Part shown: in pieces, positions 1 through 11,956 of the stretch
How positions within the stretch are numbered: position 1 is the first letter of the stretch
Layout of the letters: each line of letters begins with the position of its first letter
Assembly (NCBI GenBank): GCA_900073065.1
Contig: FJOG01000038.1
Location: forward strand, 239,082-303,081
Source: Phialocephala subalpina
Taxonomy: Eukaryota > Ascomycota > Leotiomycetes > Helotiales > Mollisiaceae
Reading direction: 5' to 3'
DNA: 64,000 bases
Translations under genes and position numbers: made by a program
Notes under the pieces: model-generated
Told to the model about the DNA's origin: nothing
Databases searched by the model: none
The model's input: only the letters and a program-made list of their open reading frames with translations

Positions 1-2475
1 CTAGATTTTCTCTCCTAGTCTCTAGCACCCGGAGCTCCAACACTTCCGCTTCTTTCAAACGACCTTGATCTTGATATATTCCTGCTAAGCAGCCCATACA
101 TCTCAGTATTTCGTTATCGTCAGGACATAGAGTGTCTTTTGTAAGTTCGAGCCCTAGTTCACACAGCTCTTTGGCTTCCTCGAGTTTCCTTTGACACTTA
201 TATGTCCATGCTAAGTCATTTATACAACTCAAAGTATCACGGTGTCCTGGTCCTAGTATTCTTCTGGTCGCCTCCAATGTTGCCTTTTGCAGCTCTCCAG
301 CTTCTTCCCATCGTCCTTGTTCGAAATATGTGTCCGCTAGGTGGCCTGTGCAATTTAGTGTGTCAACACCCTCCTCTCCTTGACATATCTCCCATGCCTG
401 AAGTGCTTGCTCGAGCATTGCCTCTCCGATATTTGGATTTCCCCGATCGCGACAATAACGTCCAGCTTCTTGAAGGATCCAGGACCACTTCTCTAGGTAT
501 CTCTCGTTCTTCGGCCGATATGAAAGGACCATTTGAGCATGAGGGAATAACTCTTGCCAGGTTCCCCAATTATCAAAGCTGGCATATGGGACAGCAGCGC
601 GCAGGATCTTAATGTAATTTTCTTCCCACCTTTTCAGTTCGTCATTGATCTCGAGCCATTTCTTCATGGAAATTTGAACCAGGCGATGCATTTCGAATTT
701 CTGCCCATTGGTATCTGTGGTGATAAGAGAGTAGCTCCTCAAGGTCGTAATATCATCTTCAAAGTGGGCCTTCTTCTTATTATGGGTGTGGTTCTGGTGA
801 TTCTCGCTGGCTTGGCTATCAGGAAGCCGTTTGCGATGACGATGATTGCGCGACAATCGTTCTTTGCGTGCTTTGTAGTTCCCTCGTAGAAGCGACTCAG
901 GTATACCCTGACGATCAAACAGACTCATCAGAGATAATAGCCGAGCAGCTGATGGGGAGCTCTCACGAAGATAGGAAAATGAAACCTGCCAGGTTGCCAT
1001 GATGGAATTGGACGATGTTTCGTCTCGGCGGATATCTGGTAAATTGGTTCCCAGCAATCTCTCTCTCTCCTCATCGCTGGTGCTTAGCTTGTGGAGATAT
1101 CTTCGGATACTAATCCTTGGTAGCCTTTGACTGATGTATGCTGCGGCTTGAGCGATTGCGAGAGGCATATAGTCGAGAGCATCAACTAATTCCTTGGCGC
1201 CATCCATATCCAGGTTATCAGGCAGCTTCTTGCTGAGGAGCGTAATTGCATGACGTTCATCGAGCGGCTCCACCTTGATAATGTCATGATGCCGTCCTGT
1301 GAGCTTGAGGGCTACGTCTTGATTCCGTGAAGTAATGAGGATAGATCCGTTATCCGATTGAGGTAGAAAGTCGTGCAACGATTGAGTGGCTCGTGCTGAC
1401 TGATTTTCAGGTCTCTGAGAAAAGAACACATTCGGATCATCCGCGTTGTCGAGTATCATGAGCCATCGACCGTTTGAATCATTATGTAACCAACGGCTGA
1501 CGAGTTGAAGAATATTGGCTCCCGGTTTGTTGCGTTCTGGAATCTTGACTGCCTCTGCGATCTCTCTGTATCCTTCCTCAAACCGTGCTGTTGTGCCGCA
1601 GTGGACCCAAAATACCCAAGTGTCTGCAGCCTCCTGCCGGACTTGGTACGAACATTCGATCGCAAGTTGAGATTTCCTATGAAATGTCATGTCAGACTGT
1701 GGTTTCTTCATGCGCGTATGTTACAACCCACCCAACGCCTCCAAGCCCGACGAAGGCCACTCGAGCCGCGGGCACTGATAATTTTTCTCGAGCTTGTGTA
1801 AGGACATCGCGTGCTACGAAGTCGGGATCCTGGCGAAAAGGTACGGTGGAACAAGGCGTGGGTCGTGATTGAGGGTGCTCTACGGAGACGGCAAGGTTAG
1901 CCTTGTTACTTTGTGTCGAATGTTGGAGTTCTCGACAATGAGGTAAGATAGTAATTGACTTCCCAGGTGCAGATAGCCCAGTAGTATAAATTGAAAATCT
2001 CAAAGAACTGGGAAGCCTTACCTGCTCGAGATCGAAATGCCAAAGTCGTAGCCGCGTGAGAATAGGTCAACACACGTATGTATCTGTCGATTTCCGTCCT
2101 TATGTCTTGAACTTTTCCCTCATGGCGGAGACTTGAAAATGTTTTCCGAGTTTTTCGACTCCATGAATCGCTTTTCAGCGTGACAAGTCTGGCAAGAATT
2201 GAGTGCAGTTTCCTAACCAATCTTCGGCAGGCTTTGATAGCAGGAAGCAGCGCATCTTCCGTTTCGGCGCTGACACTGCCTGTCTCGATAGCAGTCTTCG
2301 TCTGAGCAAGGGCATCGAGCAAGACAGGTAACTCGATCTCTATGTGTCGGAAACACTGCGGAATCTCGACCCTCTTTGAATGGAACTCCTTCAGGCGGCC
2401 CAAGACTTTACCACCGAATTCAAGAAGCTGTACGATGCTGGCGATACTGCCGATCACAGCTAAGGCTTCTGCCAT
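1..2475 (-). CDS. NLR-like receptor: SesA-type N-terminus, NB-ARC ATPase, TPR repeats (partial)
   Basis: Exons read 2475-2022, 1879-1732 and 1676 to beyond the left edge. The start is the ATG before AEALAVIGSIASIVQLLEFG. Residues 1-150 look like the SesA-type domain of fungal STAND/NLR proteins, with its leucine-rich helices and an IELPVLLDAL motif. The NB-ARC part follows: P-loop GLGGVGKSQ near residues 195-203, Walker B WLMILDNADD near 272-281, then ILITSR. The C-terminal part is made of kinesin-light-chain-type TPRs (for example DTLSCINDLAWTYK) still continuing at base 1. Proteins of this architecture are ATP-dependent sensor switches in fungal nonself recognition; the ligand here is unknown. 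The second intron (1731-1677, 55 nt) falls inside the P-loop: GTT GG joined to G AAA TCT restores V-G-K-S. The first intron is 2021-1880. The stop lies outside the window. Confidence 0.88.
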
Positions 2476-3621
2476 CGAGCTTCGAGGATCAACGTCTGCG
2501 AACGCGTAAGGAGGAAGACTGGGCAAAATAAGAAATGAGGAACGCAGTTTATGACTGTTGTGATGGTGAAGAATAGGCACAGAGAAGGAGAAATACTCGA
2601 GTAGATTTCCAGGCAGTGCATTTGGGCGCCAACACATTGGCCAGGCTTTCTGCAGCTCAGCCTTGTGAGCCACGCGGGTGATCACCAAATTGGTGGACCG
2701 CGACAGGAAAGCCACACCTGGTGCAGAAATGTTGGAAAATACCTAAACGTCGACAAGATTGAAGGATACCACCGACGATTGTTTTGTGTCAATTGCAAGA
2801 AGGTATTCTGTTGCATACATAAACATGGACTCATTGAACAAGGCAGCTGTTGATGCACGATTCCGCGCGCGAGAATTGCATGGTCCTATTGGAAGAATGG
2901 GCGAACTCGACGTGAACCTCGAGTAAACTGAAAGGTGGGTGATGAGACAACGCAGGTACCGCAAGTACTCGATACCGTATCTTTGAAGATATCGAGAAGC
3001 AAAAAAAGGCATCTGCATAAGAGGCGTCTTAATGAATGGATGGAAAAGGAGGGAAAAGGTGAAGGGAAAATACGCTAAGCTATTTCCAGCGTAGGGCGAG
3101 TCCTCGAATATCACTGGCATCAGTAGCATCCCTCTCCACCGGAGAAAAAACGTGCCGATTTGCTCGGGCGGAATACCGATAAACCCCGAAATTCATCAAC
3201 ACTTAATAAATAAATATTTTGCAAACTTGTAGTATGCATGTACATTGGCTATTTTCAAATTGTTCCGTCAAAATTGTATTAAAATTGGAGTGTGGAACGT
3301 TGAGAAAAGGGTTTGTGAGTACTTGAGATTTTGGTGTTCTCACGTCACAAAATCGGCGCCTTTTTTCTCCGCTGGCATCATCTCCATGGACTCGTTTCCA
3401 AACTCCGGGATATCCGATCTGCCTGCTCACGACTCAGAGTTGATCGAGGAATAGAAACAAGGATGAATTCTACATGAATGTACAATGGCGGCGTACATCC
3501 GTACTTAAATCCGCACTGTGCCTCGCATTCGCATCAGGATCAGTATAAGTATCAACATTTCCTCTCCCTGCATGTTCTGTGTCAAACTCGCCATCTCTGA
3601 AGTGATAACTTGAAGCACAAG
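2476..3621. other. intergenic, no gene recognised
   Basis: Only short overlapping open frames occur on both strands, none with family-like sequence or plausible splice structure. This is presumably the 5' flank of the receptor on the left and of the dehydrogenase on the right. Confidence 0.5.
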
Positions 3622-4609
3622 ATGCCTTACCCATCTGCCAGGCCCGACAATGGTATGTTCAACTCTCCTCCCATCTGGAATATGACTGACGACCAGCAGG
3701 AATAGCTTTCGTCAAGACCCGACATCACGACACCTACCCCTTCATCGACCCTGCTACGAAGTCAGACCATACAGGACATTATGTGCTAGTAACAGGCGCA
3801 TCGAAAGGGGTTGGACGTGCTACTGCACTCGCATTCGCGAAATCTGGTGCTGAAGGAATAGCCATTGGAGCACGATCAGACTTCGGAACCCTCGAGCAAG
3901 AGATGTTATCCGCCGCCAAAACAGCAGGAAAGAAAGCGCCGAAGATCCTAAGGCTATCCCTCGATGTGGCAGACTATTCAAGCGTGGAAAAAGCTGCGAA
4001 GGAGACTGAGAAAGAGTTCGGGCAACTGGACATACTGATCAATAATGCGGGGTATCTTGGAGATTGGGTGGCCATTGGAGAGACGGATCCCAAGGGCTGG
4101 TGGCGGAATTATGAAATCAATGTTGGGGGTGTATACAATGTCTCGAGAGCATTCTTGCCTTTGGTACTGAAGGGGAAGCAAAAGACTGTTGTCAATATAA
4201 GCAGTGCTGGTGCACATGGTTTGAGTGCTGGAGCGAGCGGATATCAGAGCTCGAAATTCGCGCTCTTGCGGTTCACTGAGTTTCTGAACGTTGATTATGC
4301 AGATCAAGGTCTGGTGGCTTATGCTGTTCATCCTTGTGGGGCACCTACAGAACTTGGGCTCAATATGCCTGAGCACATGCATTTCGGTATGGCTACCGCA
4401 CTTTCCTTTCCAATTATCCAGCTGACAAGATTCTAGTCTTCACCGACACTCTTGAAATCGCATCTGATGCCATGGTATTCTTAACATCCCAGAAGCGGGA
4501 CTGGTTGGCTGGCCGGTACATTGATTGCTGTTGGGACATGGAGGAGTTCTTGAGCAAAGAGAAGGAGATTGTCGAGGGCGATAAACTCAAGATGAGAATG
4601 GTATTTTGA
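3622..4609 (+). CDS. short-chain dehydrogenase/reductase (classical SDR)
   Basis: Three exons (3622-3652, 3700-4386, 4437-4609) give about 296 residues. The introns (3653-3699 and 4387-4436) start GTATG and end CAG/TAG and keep the frame. Rossmann motif TGASKGVG is at about residues 42-49, LILINNAG-type NNAG at 125-128, the catalytic Ser in NISSAG, and YQSSK (Tyr192, Lys196) completes the Ser-Tyr-Lys triad. This is an NAD(P)-dependent oxidoreductase. The last exon supplies FLTSQKRDWLAGRYIDCCWD, the usual substrate-loop end of fungal SDRs. The substrate cannot be told from sequence and no pathway neighbours are present. No signal peptide, so probably cytosolic. Confidence 0.9.
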
Positions 4610-4925
4610 GTTGGTGTGGCTCCAACCGCAGCTATGTGTTATGAAAAGAGCAATTCTGCCACCGAATCGCCGTCTGACCCTGGGACAATGTTGCTTCCAA
4701 AATCCCTGAATACTTGTGAGATATTGTCCATGTCAACTCCAAGCCTTCTCTCGCAAGACTCTTTACAGCCACAGATCTAATTTACTTCACCATCTCCTAA
4801 TTTTCTTACCACGCCCAATCTGCGACCATCCCTCGTCTTCCCACCAACCCCGTCCTTACAACGCTACCAGCCCATATGCACATCCGCACGCCTACATCAC
4901 ATCGAACACAAACACCCACACCAAC
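4610..4925. other. intergenic, convergent 3' flanks
   Basis: Pyrimidine-rich DNA between the dehydrogenase (+) and the small membrane protein (-). No conserved frame is seen. Confidence 0.5.
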
Positions 4926-5751
4926 TCACAACTCCTTCCTCCCTTTCTCCTTCCCGACCACTCTATCTTCCCCAAAGGCACCCGTCAAATACCCAATCTT
5001 AAACACCATCGTCAAGACCGGAACACCTAGCTGCATCCAAAGCGGCGCTTCCCAAGTTCTCCATTGCTTCAGTCCTTCCCAGCCAAGGACGTACGCGAAG
5101 CTTCCCCAGCTATTGAATGTTAGCACCACTACTCATATAAAACACTTCATCCATCCTCTAAACCCAGACTCCAAGAGCAACTATCCTAGCACTTGCACCA
5201 GCCCGGGTCTGGTCTGGAGCCTGCTTCTTCGGTGATGACCTGGCAATGGAAACTGGAAGCACCATGCCCAGCCACTAGGCAAGCCAACCACCTCACAGCC
5301 GTTTCTCCCAGTCCCATCACTCTCACCAAACTCTCAACCGAAACAGAAAAAAAAGGAAGAAACACGAAGAACTCACTGCGGAACATCCGTCAAAGCACTA
5401 ACCCACACATATCCCTTCACAACCCTCTTATCACCCCAGAGCATAATCACAACCGTCAGCGTAGAAATCATAAACATCAGCACCGAAGTTTGAAGCGCCA
5501 GCATTATCTCCAATGGAGTTGGGTTCGGGTCGAGCGTGTTGCGGCCGGCGAGGGAGGAGGGGAGGAGAGTGGTTATTGAGAGGGGGTTGAGGATGGGTTG
5601 GAGGAAGCCGCCGAAGAAACTTGTTTGGGTTAGAAGTTGAGGGAATAAGATATCGGTGATGGGAGGGAGGGGAAGGAGGGGAGAGGTACCAAAGACAAGG
5701 CTCCACATAGAGGAAGAAGAAGCGGGGGATTGGGGGCATGAACGTCGCCAT
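4926..5751 (-). CDS. small fungal integral membrane protein, DUF7704-like
   Basis: Exon 1 (5751-5690) encodes MATFMPPIPRFFFLYVEP. Splicing 5689-5620 (GTACCT...CTAAC...AAG) joins it in frame to CLCFFGGFLQPILNP, which gives the RFFFLYxEPxxxxxGxxxxxxxP start that I associate with the DUF7704 family. Exon 2 (5619-5377) carries a hydrophobic segment near SVLMFMISTLTVVIMLWG and ends at a GTGAGT donor. The final exon ends at 4926 and contains WEAPLWMQLGVPVLTMVFKI, a C-terminal membrane segment; it follows a good GCTAACATTCAATAG acceptor. I could not settle the exon(s) between 5376 and about 5115, so the middle of the protein is uncertain. About 170-220 residues with several membrane helices are expected. 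Function unknown. Confidence 0.55.
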
Positions 5752-6374
5752 TTTTGCTGATTTCTTTCCAATTGTTCAAATGAGAAACCGAAGGATGAGG
5801 TCTGAAAAGAAAACAAGCAAGCAGCAGAGACACTGAGATATAAGTATTGCTCTGTTGATCAACTAGGCTGATGTCACGTGTATTAGGGGGTATTTTGAAG
5901 GTAACCGAAGCCGATTGGCAGGCGCTGATTGGTGGCGGTACGACGAGGGCTTCTGAGTGGTTGGTTTGAGTGCGAGTTTCTCCACTGTGGATTGTCGGTA
6001 TATAATTTATATTCCGATGAAGTGAATCGTGCGTGTGCCAGAGAGGAAGCTCCACGTCGCGAGGCTAAACATTTCAATGATTCCGCGCCGACATTTCGAA
6101 GTCTCAGATCTCTTCGGCGGGGTAACAGCAGGGGTGACTAGTAACGTTGAGGGACCACCTAGGAATTAAGTTTAGAGGTATTGTAAAAGAGTAATATGGA
6201 GGAGACTCATACCTTCGACACAAACGAAAGGCTGATTTCGGTGAAGATGGGAAAGTTCAATCACATCAAAAAAGGTAAAGACAACCGCGGGTTGAAATCT
6301 ACGACTTTTTTGTAGCTAACTCCGAGGTCTAAACTCTACGCTTCGTTTCCTTCGTAAGCACATGATCCCCTCGC
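5752..6374. other. intergenic, no gene recognised
   Basis: Upstream flank of the membrane protein gene and 3' flank of the metacaspase. Open frames on the minus strand are extensions of the neighbouring gene's wrong frames. Confidence 0.45.
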
Positions 6375-7602
6375 TCATAGAGCCAGCGGCTGCTCGAGAT
6401 TGATCTCAATACCGATACTCAGTTGCGGAACCTGGGTGTAGTTCGACTGCCTCAAGTTATACCTCGTATCCTGCAACGCCTATCAACTCGTCAGCTTTCC
6501 CATCTCTCCGCTCCCTGGTAGAATTTCCACTCACCTGCAAATAAGTCGGGTTCGCCATCTTCTTCATAGTCTCCAAGAAAGCCCAACTCATAGCCCCCTC
6601 ACTCATCCCCCCAATATTAGCATCAGCGCTCGTCTGATCATCACGACATCCGCTGAACATGGTAACCATCTTGTGTTCCCTTTTTCTGTCAGCCCTCACT
6701 CCCAACACCATACCTTCCAACCTTTCCATGACACTTCTCAAAGATGAAAAGAACTCACCTCTCATAAGCACCATAATCCCCCTCCGCCAACCCCTCCTCC
6801 TCCCCCATATGCTTAAACCCCCTAAAGAAATTCGTCGCACCAGCATACAAATCCTTCGCCTCAGCCATCTTATCAAAGCTGAAACCACCTCTAAACAAAT
6901 CATTCGCCTCCCCCATCAATCTCACCCCTGCCTTCAAATTATCCATCAAAGAAATGTTACCATCATCATCACTTCGATAGACAAACGGTAACTCCAGGGC
7001 TGAGCCGGAATGGCAACAATCTAAGATGACGAACAGGGTTGAAGATGGAGGGAGAGCGGAAACGAGGTGTTGGTGTAGGATGTCAGAGTCGATTTGTCCG
7101 CGTTCGCGGAAGTCGACAGGACAGATGGTGTCGAGGAGGCCGGAGGGGTGGTTTCCGGTGGGGTCTTGGACTTGACCTCCATGTCCAGAGTAGTGGAAGA
7201 AGTTTGTTGTTCCTGGTTCGGAGACTAGCCAGTCTATTGCTGCCTTTGGGGTTGGTCAGCTGACTTGGACATAAGATGGGAAAGGGGGGGAGGTACGAGG
7301 ATGTTATGACCGCTGGGGTAGTATTGCCCTTCCATGTCATCGCGGAGAATGACTTGTGAGCGTGGGTCATCTGAGTAGCCGCGATAGCTGAGGAACTCGG
7401 CGACGTTGGCGACATCTTGATGGCAGCCGCGGAGTTCATTTTCGCTGCCTGTGTAGCTGATACCGAGTCAGTAAAATAGTTTTCGGAGAATATGCAACGA
7501 ACCTTTAGTGTACGGTAGGAGAGAATGAGGGTAGAGAAAGGAGAAGGGGGATACTCACTTGATGCCGATGAGGAGGGACTTCTTTCTCGAGCCGTACGAC
7601 AT
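6375..7602 (-). CDS. metacaspase (caspase-like cysteine protease, family C14)
   Basis: Five exons (7602-7559, 7456-7297, 7243-6759, 6685-6535, 6470-6375) give about 311 residues; all four introns (102, 53, 73 and 64 nt) have GTGAGT or GTACCT donors and keep the frame. The catalytic His lies in FHYSGHGGQ and the catalytic Cys in ILDCCHSGS. The p10-like end has SGCRDDQTSADA and the C-terminus reads TQVPQLSIGIEI, both typical of fungal metacaspases. These enzymes cut after Arg/Lys, are usually calcium-activated, and act in protein quality control and cell death. The protein starts directly at the p20 fold (SYGSRKKSLLIGIN) without the Pro/Gln-rich prodomain of YCA1/CasA; a missed upstream exon is possible. 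Confidence 0.92.
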
Positions 7603-8080
7603 CGTTCGGGATGATTGAGAGTCACAAATCTGAAATAGACGCCAAGATTGCTGAAGTGAGATACGATCTAACAAAAGGCAGGTACGAGAGCCAAGACGTC
7701 GAGATTAGATCCAAGAACAGAAGCGCGGAAGGAGCGGAGGGCGTTGATGAGGTCGTCATTTCTTAGTCAGAATGTGGGTCCAGCTGAACAGCCACGATGT
7801 GAATGTCTGTGACGCTTTGTGAACCAGACTTGAAACTTCACTCCCTTGGCATGGTACGAGTGAAGCGAGGGTGAATAGGGGGATCAGAGTCAGAGTCAGG
7901 AGATGTGGTGAAATTCGAATGCAGATATATTTTGCCTTTGAGCTTGCAAAGCTACTCTCGTATTTGGAAGCGACCCCACCAACCCCGCGATGCAAAAACC
8001 AACGCCAAAATCTAACCTCCTCCGATTCCTATATACAACATAACATCATCAAATCATAAACCCCTTCCCATATATCCAAT
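7603..8080. other. intergenic, no gene recognised
   Basis: 3' flank of the lysophospholipase gene and promoter side of the metacaspase. No conserved frame is seen. Confidence 0.45.
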
Positions 8081-10062
8081 TTACATAAACAACATAGCAA
8101 CCATGACAGCAGCAACCGACACCATGGTGCCCACCCTAACACTGCTCGCAGCCGATTTAATCTCTCCAACCTTGAAGCTCGGTAGGTAGTTCGCAGGATC
8201 TGTCGAATCCACAGTTCCATTCCAGCAGTAGCGATCGAAACATTGTTGACACACTGTTGGGACCGTTGTACCGGTTTTGGTGAAACTTCTGCTGAGGACA
8301 GCGCACGCCATGCATGTTGGCCATTGTGCATCAATTGTTCCATTTGCTTGCGTCGCGACCTCGTATCCATTCCGTATAATCAAATTTCGTTCCGTGTCAT
8401 TGTATGTGAGTTGATAAGTTGATACGTTGGAGGGATAGACGTAGGGTGAATTGGGGACGTAGACGATGAGAGGTGATGGTCCGGTCATGTTTGAAGCGTT
8501 GCAACCGAAGAAGGTTGGGTGATTGTTGAGACCGAGGTTGACGAATGTGTTTTGATCTGGAATTGAGGGAAAGGCGGTGCCATTTTCGACGGTATTGTTC
8601 AGGGATCGCTCGTAGGTTGCCACCAAGGAGGTACCGTTTGGCCAGTTGTTTATATCGGCCGAGGAGTCAATGGCGAAGATAACATCGACGTTACGGTTAG
8701 GTTGGATCAGAGGGTACAAAGGAATGTTTTGACCGTCCTCACCACCATCAACCAGTGTCAATTCGGTGGAGTTGGCGTTTCTGTTGGTTGCGTTGTTGAA
8801 GTGGTAGAATGGATTAGGCTGGTATTGAGCGATGTCGTTGTTGTCGAAGCCGATGTCGCTAAGGATGGTCTCGAGCACGTTCGAAACGATGCTTGGAACG
8901 GATGAAGAGTTGAGAACGACTAGGACTTGGTTGAAGAGTGTGGATGAAGTGCCCATCACGAAGCCGGCTTGGTCGAAGCCTTCGACACAGTCTCCATCTG
9001 ATGGAACGACGCCTGCTGAGAAGTTCGATCCGACGTATTGAAGTGGTGCGAAGGCATAGGTAGTTGGATCCCAGGACCCCAATTCCCATGGGTTGAACTC
9101 GAATAGAGTCGAGTTCAATGACACAATTTCGGTGTATGGTGCGCGACCGTCAGAGACGAGGAATGGCATGGGGATAGATCCGCTTGTGAACATATCCTGC
9201 TGCGCGATCGAAGAGAATGTGTATGCTGGTCCTCCGTCTGTGGCATTGACCAACTGGAAGGACAGAGCACGACCCCAGTAATCTGTAATAGAGGTATTGT
9301 AACCAGCGTCCGCTTTGGATCCAACTTCATCGTGGAGAGTGCTCCAGTAGTCTGCAGTGCTGAGAAGTTGGATGCCATCCCCGTTTGGACCCTCGAGAAT
9401 GCTGTTGCCGAATTTCCAGACGTTTGAATCCTTGCTACCGTCACGAAGATCCTCCACTGAGCTGAAGTTGTTGGTGTAGATGGAGCCCACAAGCCATCCG
9501 CCACCAGAAAGCCCAGCAACATATGTCGAAGCTTGAAGAAGACCACCAATCTGACCTCTGTTGGTGGAGTTGCTGGTTCGGTTGTCTGCAGCAGCCAAGA
9601 ATCCAGCACCGTTCATCAAAGCTCGCCATCCACCTCCCGAAGCAGCAATAGCAATATTCGGTAGTGCTGTCGCGTTGTTTCGAATGCCGTTAATGTATGA
9701 AGCGGCATCAAAATCAGTGATGTTCATTCTTGTGAGCCATGAAATCATTGGGTCGACTGTGACATTCCTCCGTATTGGGAGCCATGCTGTCTCGTTCGGC
9801 GATAGTGAATCTGCATTTCTAATTGTCGGTCTGTTTGCTGGACATTGAACAACTGCTGGTGAATATCCTCCTGAAGGTGAATTGGGTAAGGCCCGAGCTA
9901 TGGCATCAACAGCCCAGGTTTCCGGAGATGCATCTCTTGGGAGGTGAACTGCATTTGCTATGACTTGTCAGCTTGCCGGCCTTTTCAGTGGACTTTGGGA
10001 AACCTACCAGCACATAATGATACGGAGGCGAGTGATGCGATTACGGGAGCGAGAACCTTCAT
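8081..10062 (-). CDS. lysophospholipase / phospholipase B, secreted and probably GPI-anchored
   Basis: Two exons (10062-10008 and 9957-8081; intron 10007-9958) give about 643 residues. Exon 1 supplies the signal peptide MKVLAPVIASLASVSLCA. The body is a cPLA2-type lysophospholipase catalytic domain: SGGGWRA near residues 125-131 (oxyanion hole), the nucleophile-elbow GLSGGGW near 167-173, and VDGGEDGQNIPL with the catalytic Asp. Many N-x-S/T sites fit a heavily N-glycosylated extracellular enzyme. The C-terminal hydrophobic stretch (VGTMVSVAAVMVAMLFM) after a Ser/Ala-rich segment suggests a GPI attachment signal. Such enzymes remove acyl chains from phospholipids and lysophospholipids at the cell surface, feeding nutrient acquisition and membrane remodelling. 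Length fits the family. Confidence 0.93.
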
Positions 10063-11956
10063 GATGAAGACTATAGGTATCAAACCTCACTCCCAAAAGC
10101 AAATGCGAATAGCAAGGGAATAGAATGACGGAAAGGGAAATAGAGGAGGGGCAAAGATATGTATTTGACCAGTGCCCAAGGATGAAGTCGACTTTGTTTA
10201 ATGCTTCTCTTATGACGCAAGGGTAATCTGGTAGCCACGGAAATCGGTCTCGGCAGGAGATCGGCAGGGACACACTAACAACGATCTGGCCTGGAGGAGG
10301 TGGATAATGGAACAACGATGTGATGCGAGCGAGGAGATCAGACGGTGGAAGAGATCGTATATATCAAAAATGTTGTGAATAATACCTCAGAATTAGGAAT
10401 CACGTACGAAGTTCAGCTCGAACGTATCTCTGCCACTGAGGTTTGCGCGTTGAGCAGTGCTGTGCTTGTGCTGATGTGTGAGCGCCGTGACGGGTCTTGC
10501 GGTTCAGGCTCTCACTCGCTCCTTGCAAATTAGTGCAGCATCTTACATACCAAAAAGAAGAGCCCCAAGCCTCCGGAGATCATCATAGGAGTGAAAGATG
10601 ACCGGAGTTATGCAAACTTATGAAATGGTTGCATGGCTCAGCCTCCCTACAGAAAATTTAAGCTTGAGTTGTCGTTCACTTGACTCAAAAGGAGTTTAAC
10701 ATCCCTGTGGTAATCCATGTATGAAGTATGATCGTCAGCGCCGGTTGTGGCTGCACGTGGCGGTCGGGCTGTGGTCGGAGGGACTATCCGACTTGGAACA
10801 GGAGGTTGATTGGAAAGACTGTGATGCGGTCTCGGGATTTTCGAGACCTCCGTTTATCCCCTCGTATTTGTTCGTACCTGCACGAAGTACGAAACTTCTC
10901 TTGGCTGCCGTCGTTGCGCCGTGATCTTCTCCATATTTGATGGTGTTCTCGACGTTGAGTTGTTGATGATGACGGAGGTTCAGCTGAAAGCCACCCGCCC
11001 GGCAACTTCGGAGGCTGTGAAACCAAGCACGTGGAAAATCTCCTATCTGGGCGGATGCGTTGATAACGTCTTGCGCACCTGCTTTGGAATCCTTCAAGTA
11101 TCAAGTCAAATCCTCACTTCGTGATACGCGCGTATTGAATTCGTGCTGATTCGTTGAAGGGAGTGCTGCAGCATTTCGCCTCAAGCATGCCAGCGCTGTA
11201 TGTGCCTGAATACGGAAATTGCGAAGCTTGGGAATTTAGAATTGGGTTTGACTGAAAACGAAGGTATGATCGCTGCATCCTGCAGGTTTGATGGTAGCGG
11301 GGCAATTATAAAGAATCGTATCACTCGTATGAGGCCAAGAAGGAGCTGTGCTTCGCGGCTTCCTCAGTCGTGGACTCATGGAGAGAACTTTCTCTCACGA
11401 TTGCAATTGACCGCTGTTTACTCGTTATTGTTTCTGAATCTGTTTGCACTTGCATTGGAGCCATTCGCAGCTTCCGAATGAGATGAAATTGTATTTTGTT
11501 TTGTTTTGGTGGTGGGAGATGGAGTTGTCGGCTTGAACACGTTCAACGCGATGCGGTTGTCACTCGATGACAGTCGGATTTTCCTCTGGAAATTTTCAAC
11601 GCTCTCTTGGAATTGCGATTTTCCCGTCACCTCTGTCGAGCCTTTGGACCATCGATGTATCACGTACCACGTGATACAGAAACGTCGTCCCTTCCAGGTG
11701 GTCGAAGGCCCCTGGCATCTTTTGAATTGGGATGTCACGCTCATGATTGATTGAAGTCTCTATCAACTTCATCACAATGCATAGGAATTCTTTCTTCGTG
11801 TTTGCCAAAAGTAATATTCTCTACCGACCAAAAGATCCCTGATCCAATGGAATTTGGCTACCATCTCCATGCTGTGTATCCTATCCGATGTATGCCTCCA
11901 AAACCTCCCTGCTCCAAAAGAAAACTTTTTGCCTTTCCGGATGCCGCGTATCAAAT
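10063..11956. other. intergenic, no gene recognised
   Basis: Nearly 1.9 kb between the lysophospholipase promoter and the end of the truncated ipa-like copy. Open frames of 60-120 codons occur on both strands but overlap each other and show no recognisable motif. Confidence 0.45.

Noticed and set aside
8081..9748. Start of the lysophospholipase at the internal ATG 9748.
   Set aside because: A spliced upstream exon at 10062-10008 adds the signal peptide and 88 residues in frame.
10735..11104. Overlapping 106-120 codon minus-strand frames.
   Set aside because: Low-complexity composition and no conserved feature.
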